Positions 1 through 5,708 of a DNA stretch of 5,708 nucleotides are shown one piece after another. This stretch comes from Gammaproteobacteria bacterium. Lineage in GTDB: Bacteria > Pseudomonadota > Gammaproteobacteria > Arenicellales > JAOTYS01. The stretch's first letter is position 1, and each line of letters begins with the position of its first letter. The notes beneath the pieces were generated by a model. It worked only from the letters and a program-made list of their open reading frames with translations, did not search any database and was not told the origin of the DNA. Location of the stretch: assembly GCA_029861795.1 (NCBI GenBank), contig JAOTYS010000319.1:1-5708 (forward strand), written 5' to 3'. The position numbers and the translations under genes were made by a program.

Positions 1-146
1 GCATGCTGAAGGTCGGTTCATGGCCGCGAGCTGCCCTTCCACTACAGTTTAATCGAGATCAATGTAGCACTGACCGGGCAAGTTTGAGCTTGCACATACT
101 AGTGCGTCTTGCGTGACTGCGTCGGCTGAGCTTCTTCCTCATCGAC

Positions 147-365
147 TTAGTCTTCGATACGCTCACACTCGCCATCGAGAAGACGTGGCTTGGCCAGTGC
201 TGCGACCCGCCGCTTTAGATCTTCCAAATTTGCCGTTGTACGCTCGGTTCGAGACGTAGGAAGGTTGCGGAGAAGCTGGCGTTTGTCGAATACAACTGCC
301 TGAATTACCGCCATGTCCTTCGCTTTGATGGGGACGCGCTGTATCTCTTTGGTCTTGGGGTCCAT
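147..365 (-). CDS. Small hypothetical protein (72 aa), unrecognised
   Basis: An ATG-to-TAA reading frame of 72 codons lies on the minus strand, diverging from the integrase with only 40 bp between the two putative starts. The product is hydrophilic, with many Lys/Arg and Glu/Asp, and has no signal peptide or membrane segment. A central stretch (about residues 19-58) looks helical and basic, including LEDLKRRVAALAK. I do not recognise a family. There is no convincing ribosome binding site before the ATG at 365, and an overlapping frame gives a similar-length ORF, so it could be chance. Its position inside the presumed integrated element makes a small element-borne gene possible, but no function can be assigned. 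Confidence 0.3.
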   Translation of the reverse strand: MDPKTKEIQRVPIKAKDMAVIQAVVFDKRQLLRNLPTSRTERTTANLEDLKRRVAALAKPRLLDGECERIED

Positions 366-405
366 GTGACAATCGCCGTGCTCTAGTCGATCACGTAACT
401 CCTCC

Positions 406-1248
406 GTGGCCTTGTTATTAACTCCGTGTAAAGGGCATCTAATTCTTCATTCTTTTCTGTGCGGATGCGATCAATGGTTGCGGCGGCAGGAGCAGTTCAT
501 TCATCAACTTGGGGAGCACGGTTGTTCAAAGGGATACATCGGTCGAATTCTCGGAGTGGGCAAGGCCGCACTTAACCGAGCATACAAACGCGGAGAGATC
601 GCTACTGTTCCTTATGTCTTGACCGGCTCGAAGGGCAGGGAGCGTGAGCGAATCCTGAGCCTGGACGAAGCGGCAGCGCTGTTCAATGCAGTGGATGCCG
701 AGCACATGCTGATGTACCTTCTGCTCGCGTTCAACACGCTGGCTAGGCCCGAGGCAATCCTTGAGCTTCGGCGGTTTCAGTTAGATCTGGACAATCGATT
801 AATTCGTCTGAATCCACCAGCGCGGGAGCAGACGAAGAAGCGACGACCGACTCTGCCCATAACAAACACACTGTTCCCCTGGCTCCAGAATACGAAGAGC
901 GATGTGTTAGTGAACTGGCGTGGAAGACACCTTAACTCCATAAAAAAAGGATTCCGACGCCTCAGAGAACGTGCGGGACTGGATGCTGACGTGATCCCGT
1001 ACACCGTGCGTCACACTATGGCCACCGAGTTGAGGAAGCGGGCGGTACCGGCGTGGGAAGTGTCTGGTTTCTTAGGTCACAAGTCTCATGGGAGTACGGA
1101 TCGCTATGCTAAATATGCGCCCGACTACTTGGGCCAAGCGGTTCAGGCAATTGACCAGTATTTCTTCGAGCTTCAGCCTTTGGTGAAGCAGACTCTGGTG
1201 TTTGGGGAAGGTGTGCGTGTTAGTTGCGTGTTAGAGGCTAGGAAGTGA
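406..1248 (+). CDS. Tyrosine recombinase (phage/island integrase), probably N-terminally truncated
   Basis: The product (280 aa from GTG) is a site-specific recombinase of the phage integrase family, which cuts and rejoins DNA through a covalent tyrosine intermediate. The catalytic domain spans about residues 83-250. It shows Arg114 in TLARPEA, Lys134/135 in the beta-hairpin stretch QTKKRRP, the box-II motif YTVRH (Arg202, His203; Tyr199 replaces the usual first His), LGHK (His225) and the probable nucleophile Tyr234 in TDRYAKY. Only the last part of the SAM-like core-binding domain is present (about residues 27-65, with GYIGRILGVGKAALNRAYKRGEI). Family members normally carry roughly 100 or more further N-terminal residues. 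The first 25 residues look unrelated to the family, and the GTG start follows a pyrimidine-rich stretch with no Shine-Dalgarno. I infer a 5'-truncated, possibly inactive gene. The gene ends 24 bp from the 3' end of tRNA-Pro, the usual place for an element integrase. Confidence 0.85.
   Translation: MALLLTPCKGHLILHSFLCGCDQWLRRQEQFIHQLGEHGCSKGYIGRILGVGKAALNRAYKRGEIATVPYVLTGSKGRERERILSLDEAAALFNAVDAEHMLMYLLLAFNTLARPEAILELRRFQLDLDNRLIRLNPPAREQTKKRRPTLPITNTLFPWLQNTKSDVLVNWRGRHLNSIKKGFRRLRERAGLDADVIPYTVRHTMATELRKRAVPAWEVSGFLGHKSHGSTDRYAKYAPDYLGQAVQAIDQYFFELQPLVKQTLVFGEGVRVSCVLEARK
1214..1234. repeat. Two 10-bp direct repeats (TGCGTGTTAG) at an 11-bp period
   Basis: TGCGTGTTAG occurs at 1214-1223 and again at 1225-1234, one helical turn apart, inside the last codons of the integrase and about 40 bp from the tRNA-Pro 3' end. 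Close direct repeats beside an attachment site are typical of arm-type integrase or excisionase sites, but this role is inference only. They also encode protein (VRVSCVLEARK), so a chance duplication is possible. Confidence 0.4.
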
Positions 1249-1272
1249 GTGGTGCTAAGTTGTTGTAATCAT

Positions 1273-1297
1273 TGGTCGGGGTGAGAGGATTTGAACC
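1273..1297. other. Candidate element attachment site (att) at the tRNA-Pro 3' end
   Basis: The 3' end of the tRNA gene (T-arm, acceptor strand, discriminator base and CCA) abuts the element side of the window. Tyrosine recombinases commonly integrate here and leave a direct repeat of this segment at the far end of the element. The tRNA is intact through CCA, as expected when the element supplies an identical copy of the 3' end. I see no second copy in bases 1-1272, so the partner site would lie outside the window. The exact core and crossover point cannot be fixed from one end. Confidence 0.35.
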
Positions 1298-1349
1298 TCC
1301 GGCCCCTGCCTCCCGAAGGCAGTGCTCTACCAGGCTGAGCTACACCCCG
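1273..1349 (-). tRNA. tRNA-Pro (anticodon CGG)
   Basis: Read on the minus strand, the 77-nt gene folds as a full cloverleaf. The 7-bp acceptor stem is CGGGGTG with CACCCCG, followed by discriminator A and an encoded CCA. The D-arm contains AGCCTGGTAGAGC. The anticodon stem CTGCC/GGCAG encloses loop TTCGGGA, giving anticodon CGG, which reads the proline codon CCG. The T-arm loop is TTCGAAT. The sequence resembles E. coli proK. The gene lies downstream of ispB on the same strand. No intrinsic terminator follows its 3' end; the integrase gene lies there in the opposite orientation, so transcription through the tRNA would run antisense to it. Confidence 0.97.
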
Positions 1350-1404
1350 ATGTGTATAGATCGCTTGTTCGGTGAATAACGGCAAGCGGCGCCGTGGGGC
1401 TCTT

Positions 1405-1410
1405 AGTGTA
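1405..1410 (-). promoter_or_regulatory. Candidate -10 element for tRNA-Pro
   Basis: On the minus strand TACACT is followed by a GC-rich stretch (AAGAGCCCC), about 55 nt upstream of the mature tRNA 5' end. A GC-rich discriminator after the -10 is characteristic of stringently controlled tRNA promoters. No good -35 hexamer stands 16-18 bp upstream, so this is a weak call. Read-through from ispB is an alternative source of the transcript, since no terminator is visible between them. Confidence 0.22.
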
Positions 1411-1505
1411 TCAGCTTGATGCTTGGGCATACATACATGCCTTTATTTCTGGGGGATGAGACGCGCTGGCTCTGTATTCCGGAGAGTAAAGAGGCAGCGA
1501 TGGGA

Positions 1506-2534
1506 TTAGTAAGTGCGGTCGACGACGAAATCGGCGAGGTTCAGCAGCGCCTGCTTATAAGACGAGTTAGGCAATGCGACGAGCGCTTGCTTCGCCATTC
1601 GCGCCTGTTCTCTTGCGCTACGCGCCGAGTATGCCAGCGCGCCAGTGGATTCTATGATCGCCAGTAATTCGTCGATGTATTCGCGCCCACCATTTTTGAT
1701 TGCATCTCGTACCAGCTTTTGTTGGTTATTGGTGCCATGTTGTAAGGCGTTAATTAAAGGCAACGTGGGTTTGCCTTCCGCGAGATCGTCACCGACATTC
1801 TTGCCGATGTCATCGCTGCTTCCGGTGTAATCCAATACATCGTCGACTAGCTGAAAAGCGGTGCCGAGGTACATCCCGTAATGTGTCAGCGCACGTTCGA
1901 TGGCTGCTGGCTGATTGCTTACAACGGCACCTAGTTGTGCCGCCGACTCAAACAGCTTGGCTGTCTTGCGGCGAATTGTGTCCAAGTATTGTTCTTCAGT
2001 GACTGCAGGTGAGTGACAGTTCAAAAGCTGTAAGACTTCACCTTCAGCGATGGTGTTAGTGGTCTTTGCCATCACCTCCATCACCGCCATATTGCCCACT
2101 CCCACCATCATCTCGAATGACCGTGAATAGAGAAAATCACCCACTAAGACGCTGGCTTCGTTACCCCAAATCTGGTTTGCGGAAGCCCGTCCACGCCGCA
2201 TGGCAGAACTGTCCACCACGTCGTCGTGTAACAACGTCGCGGTGTGAATGAATTCGATAATTGCAGCGAGCGCAATGTGGTCGTCACCGCTGTAGTCACA
2301 GGCCTTGGCGCTGAGTAACACCGTCATCGGTCTCATCCTTTTGCCACCACTGTGGATGATGTAGGCGCCCATGCGTTTTATCAGGGCGACATCGGACTCG
2401 AGTCGATTGTTGATGTACCTGTCCACCGCCTGCATGTCGGCGCGAATGAGGTGCTCAATCTCAGTAAGCGTCGAATCCGGTCGGACTGGCGCCCGGACAG
2501 ATGGGGCGCGAAGGCTGAGGGAGGCTGTGGTCAC
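1506..2534 (-). CDS. ispB: Octaprenyl diphosphate synthase (trans-polyprenyl synthase)
   Basis: This cytoplasmic class I prenyltransferase adds isopentenyl diphosphate units to an allylic primer to make the long isoprenoid tail of ubiquinone/menaquinone. The 342-aa product shows GGKRMRP (residues 63-69), which binds isopentenyl diphosphate, the first Asp-rich motif DDVVD (104-108) followed by RR (113-114), and the second motif DDVLD (231-235) followed by GKNVGDDLAEGKPTLP. FIHTATLLHDDVVD matches E. coli IspB exactly from memory. There is no bulky aromatic residue just before the first DDxxD, which fits a long-chain product. The start is the GTG at 2534, the only usual start codon before the conserved region. 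It gives about 16 residues more at the N-terminus than E. coli and has no strong Shine-Dalgarno. A possible -10, TACAAT (rc of 2553-2558), lies close upstream without a good -35. The gene diverges from rplU, the usual gammaproteobacterial arrangement. Confidence 0.95.
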   Translation of the reverse strand: MTTASLSLRAPSVRAPVRPDSTLTEIEHLIRADMQAVDRYINNRLESDVALIKRMGAYIIHSGGKRMRPMTVLLSAKACDYSGDDHIALAAIIEFIHTATLLHDDVVDSSAMRRGRASANQIWGNEASVLVGDFLYSRSFEMMVGVGNMAVMEVMAKTTNTIAEGEVLQLLNCHSPAVTEEQYLDTIRRKTAKLFESAAQLGAVVSNQPAAIERALTHYGMYLGTAFQLVDDVLDYTGSSDDIGKNVGDDLAEGKPTLPLINALQHGTNNQQKLVRDAIKNGGREYIDELLAIIESTGALAYSARSAREQARMAKQALVALPNSSYKQALLNLADFVVDRTY

Positions 2535-2597
2535 ACCGGATACTCTACCAGGATTGTATGTTTTATTTGACTCGCCCCAGGATGCCGTTGTTCACTG

Positions 2598-2611
2598 AAA
2601 CTTTCAAGTTT
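2598..2611. repeat. 14-bp inverted repeat in the ispB/rplU divergent region
   Basis: AAACTT and AAGTTT form perfect 6-bp arms around a 2-bp centre. The site lies between the divergent genes, about 26 bp upstream of the rplU -35 element and about 64 bp upstream of the ispB start. Such a position and size would suit a dimeric repressor or activator, but no regulator can be named and AT-rich palindromes of this size arise by chance. Confidence 0.25.
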
Positions 2612-2636
2612 GTGTGGGCTCGGGGTGGGGTGGAAT

Positions 2637-2665
2637 TTGACCTGAAATCGGCCCATCGCTAGAAT
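2637..2665 (+). promoter_or_regulatory. Sigma-70 promoter for rplU-rpmA
   Basis: The -35 TTGACC (2637-2642) and -10 TAGAAT (2660-2665) each match consensus at five of six positions and are separated by the ideal 17 bp. The stretch between the -10 and the probable start near 2672-2674 is CGCGCGC. A GC-rich discriminator is typical of ribosomal promoters that ppGpp/DksA represses during starvation, so stringent control is inferred. The predicted leader is about 70 nt long. Confidence 0.75.
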
Positions 2666-2742
2666 CGCGCGCTGTTCCGACTATTCTGAGATCGGGTCGC
2701 TCTCGCGGTGCTTGGAAGCCGAATTTCTGTGGAGAAACAATC

Positions 2743-3354
2743 ATGTATGCGGTAATCGAGACCGGCGGCAAGCAATTTCGCGTGGCCATAGGCGACAAGC
2801 TCAAAGTGGAGACCATACCAGCAGACGCCGGCGCAACAGTGGAATTGGAGAAAGTGTTGATGATCGCCGATGGTGACAAGGTAGAGGTAGGGACGCCCCA
2901 CTTGGACGGCACCAAGGTGCTCGCGACTGTCGTGTCCCATGGCCGCGGAGAGAAGATCCGCGTCTTCAAGATGCGTAGGCGAAAAAATTATCGCCGTAGT
3001 CAAGGTCACCGCCAAGCCTTCACCGAGCTTGAGATCACTGGTATCGGTGATGTAAAAGCTGAGGCGCCGCGAGCTAAGAGGACCGCTGCCAAGAAAGAGA
3101 TCAAGTCAGAAGACGTCCTCGAGCAATCCACAGCGCCTGGAGGAGCAGACGACCTGACTCAAATTGATGGTGTCGGCCCGGTGCTGGCAAAGAAGCTAAA
3201 TGACATTGGCATCACCCGTTTCGAGCAGATCGCAGTGCTCACTTCGGAGGACATTGTGCGTATCGATGAACAGTTCAATTTTAGCGGTCGGATCGAACGT
3301 GATAATTGGATTGAGCAAGCGAAAAAATTGAGTGCGGAACGCGATCAGTCATAA
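2743..3354 (+). CDS. rplU: 50S ribosomal protein L21 with C-terminal helix-hairpin-helix-like extension
   Basis: Residues 1-102 are a complete bacterial L21, a 23S rRNA-binding protein of the large subunit. It has [14 protein letters not shown] at the start, [20 protein letters not shown] in the middle (residues 66-85) and [16 protein letters not shown] at the end. E. coli L21 is 103 aa, but this product is 203 aa. A Lys/Ala/Glu-rich linker (about 103-135) leads to a second domain (about 136-196) that begins [17 protein letters not shown] and contains [13 protein letters not shown] and [15 protein letters not shown]. The GVGP turn between two helices is a helix-hairpin-helix signature. Similar modules are known to me on L21 and NuoE proteins of Alphaproteobacteria. 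The module usually contacts nucleic acid or protein, but its role on L21 is unknown. The ATG follows GGAG (2731-2734) by 8 nt. The frame is uninterrupted, so the fusion is not a frameshift artefact within this sequence. Confidence 0.97.
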   Translation: MYAVIETGGKQFRVAIGDKLKVETIPADAGATVELEKVLMIADGDKVEVGTPHLDGTKVLATVVSHGRGEKIRVFKMRRRKNYRRSQGHRQAFTELEITGIGDVKAEAPRAKRTAAKKEIKSEDVLEQSTAPGGADDLTQIDGVGPVLAKKLNDIGITRFEQIAVLTSEDIVRIDEQFNFSGRIERDNWIEQAKKLSAERDQS

Positions 3355-3374
3355 GAAACAACGCGTCCGCTTGA

Positions 3375-3397
3375 TGTTTAACATAGAGGGTTAAACA
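3375..3397 (+). promoter_or_regulatory. Hairpin presenting the rpmA ribosome binding site
   Basis: TGTTTAAC (3375-3382) and GTTAAACA (3390-3397) are perfect 8-bp complements around the 7-nt loop ATAGAGG. The loop carries most of the rpmA Shine-Dalgarno GAGGG (3386-3390), whose last G is paired in the stem, and the start codon comes just after the 3' arm. In the mRNA this would display or partly sequester the ribosome binding site. The structure is seen in the sequence; a role in setting L27 output, for example by L21 or L27 feedback or by temperature, is inference. The stem is AU-rich and would be only moderately stable. Confidence 0.45.
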
Positions 3398-3398
3398 A

Positions 3399-3656
3399 AT
3401 GGCACACAAGAAAGCAGGAGGTAGCTCACGCAACGGTCGTGATTCGGAATCGAAACGACTGGGGATCAAGCGCTACGCCGGTGAGAGCGTGTTGGCGGGC
3501 AACATCTTGGTACGTCAACGAGGCACCAAGTTTCACGCCGGGCGCAACGTCGGTGTGGGTAAGGACTACACTCTTTTCGCCAAGGCTCCTGGACAGGTGA
3601 AGTACGAGACAAAAGGCCCGCGCAGCCGTAAGTTCGTGAGCGTGGTGACCGAGTAG
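3399..3656 (+). CDS. rpmA: 50S ribosomal protein L27
   Basis: L27 sits near the peptidyl transferase centre, where its flexible N-terminus reaches the P-site tRNA. The product is 85 aa, the same length as E. coli L27. It begins [22 protein letters not shown] and contains the family signature around residues 34-48 ([15 protein letters not shown]), followed by [15 protein letters not shown]. There is no N-terminal propeptide of the kind removed in Firmicutes. The gene starts 44 bp after rplU and is certainly co-transcribed with it. The Shine-Dalgarno GAGGG is 8 nt from the ATG and lies in a hairpin loop. An intrinsic terminator follows the TAG by 25 bp. Confidence 0.98.
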   Translation: MAHKKAGGSSRNGRDSESKRLGIKRYAGESVLAGNILVRQRGTKFHAGRNVGVGKDYTLFAKAPGQVKYETKGPRSRKFVSVVTE

Positions 3657-3681
3657 ACATCACTAAAAACCAACGACCCGC

Positions 3682-3715
3682 AAGCCTCGCTCTGGTATCA
3701 GGGCGGGGCTTTTTT
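3682..3715 (+). terminator. Rho-independent terminator after rpmA
   Basis: A 12-bp stem (3682-3693 with 3700-3711, two G-T wobbles) closes a 6-nt loop GGTATC. It runs directly into six T residues (3710-3715). GC content is high in the stem. This ends the rplU-rpmA transcript and means obgE-proB needs its own promoter or read-through. Confidence 0.95.
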
Positions 3716-3803
3716 GCGAGTGGCGCGGAGCAATTTGAGGCGGTGTTTGTGAGTAGCTGTCAACGAATGTCGATTCAGATCACCCGTCGACTTGCACGGT
3801 CAT

Positions 3804-3865
3804 TCCCGCCCCCGAATAGATCCTGTCCTCGCGAAAGCGGAGATCGAGGGCAGGCTGTAGCGGGA
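3804..3865. repeat. Nested inverted repeat, possible dispersed palindromic element
   Basis: The inner arms CCTGTCCTCG (3822-3831) and CGAGGGCAGG (3845-3854) pair over 10 bp with one wobble. The outer arms TCCCGC (3804-3809) and GCGGGA (3860-3865) pair over 6 bp. The segment includes CATTCCCGC and CGCGAAAGCGG, words typical of the short dispersed palindromic repeats common between proteobacterial genes. Whether it is a multicopy repeat in this genome cannot be seen from one copy. Confidence 0.4.
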
Positions 3866-3945
3866 TTGCAGACAATTACGATGGTGAAACGTCGCTGTTT
3901 CTAGATACCCTTGTGCACGGGCATGACAGTGGGCATACAAAACAG

Positions 3946-3975
3946 TCGATTTTTTTCAATCGAATGCATGCATTC
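3946..3975. repeat. T-loop hairpin overlapping a perfect 14-bp palindrome
   Basis: TCGATT (3946-3951) and AATCGA (3958-3963) form a 6-bp stem around loop TTTTTC. The perfect palindrome GAATGCATGCATTC (3962-3975) overlaps its right end by two bases. The pair lies about 70-100 bp before the obgE start. A transcription-factor site is possible; no regulator is recognised. Confidence 0.4.
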
Positions 3976-4038
3976 AAGCTTTGTTTAGTCACAAATGTAG
4001 TGGTTTATGAGAGAGTACTGTCTGAGATCTACCCGTGA

Positions 4039-5708
<1,670 letters not shown>

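Noticed and set aside
1..40. GGTCGGTTCATGGCCGCGAG-type sequence near the left edge as a known dispersed repeat
   Set aside because: It vaguely recalls intergenic repeats of gammaproteobacteria, but there is only one copy here and no clear inverted structure, so it is not annotated.
59..142. A 27-codon minus-strand ORF rich in Lys/Arg just downstream of the 147-365 ORF
   Set aside because: It is very short, lacks a clear ribosome binding site and has no recognisable similarity.
1380..1396. ACGGC/GCCGT inverted repeat upstream of tRNA-Pro as a terminator
   Set aside because: The stem is only 5 bp with no T run in either direction.
1426..1441. GGCAT/ATGCC inverted repeat followed by TTTATTT as an ispB terminator
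   Set aside because: The stem is 5 bp, and the T-rich side faces the plus strand, which carries no gene here; on the minus strand no T run follows.
1416..1667. Plus-strand ORF overlapping the 3' end of ispB
   Set aside because: Most of it is antisense to conserved ispB codons, with no ribosome binding site and no family resemblance.
2612..2633. G-rich run upstream of rplU as a quadruplex
   Set aside because: It has only two runs of four G and other runs of two or three, which is too few for a confident four-tract structure.
2604..3015. Two minus-strand ORFs of about 120 codons opposite the start of rplU
   Set aside because: They overlap the certain rplU gene and promoter, and their products look like translation of the opposite strand of L21 codons.

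Overview
The window joins a conserved bacterial housekeeping locus to one end of an integrated element. The order ispB (minus strand), then divergent rplU-rpmA-obgE-proB (plus strand), is the classic proteobacterial arrangement. The ispB, rpmA and obgE products resemble those of Gammaproteobacteria most closely, judged from memory of E. coli-type sequences. A gammaproteobacterium is the best guess. The C-terminal extension on L21 is better known to me from Alphaproteobacteria, so class assignment is not certain.

Layout. Positions 1 to about 1272 look like the end of an integrative element. They hold a small unrecognised minus-strand ORF (147-365) and a tyrosine recombinase (406-1248) with a complete catalytic domain but a missing N-terminal part. 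The recombinase ends 24 bp from the 3' end of a complete tRNA-Pro(CGG) gene (1273-1349, minus), which is the probable integration target. The other element end lies outside the window. From 1350 rightward the sequence is chromosomal backbone: ispB (1506-2534, minus), a 208-bp divergent promoter region with a strong sigma-70 promoter for rplU, then rplU (2743-3354), rpmA (3399-3656) and a clear intrinsic terminator (3682-3715). A spacer of about 330 bp with several palindromes but no gene follows. Then come obgE (4045-5088) and proB (from 5072, running off the right edge), which overlap by 17 bp.

How the genes work together. RplU and RpmA are large-subunit ribosomal proteins, and ObgE is a GTPase that acts on the large subunit. 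ProB starts proline synthesis, and IspB makes the isoprenoid tail of the respiratory quinone. The terminator and long spacer split what is often one operon into an rplU-rpmA unit and an obgE-proB unit.

The points most worth a second look are a helix-hairpin-helix-like domain fused to L21, an 8-bp hairpin that places the rpmA ribosome binding site in its loop, an Ala in the normally acidic position of the ObgE DxPG signature, and the N-terminally truncated integrase beside tRNA-Pro. I found no CRISPR array, rRNA gene or insertion sequence, and no clear evidence of a wholly new multi-gene system.
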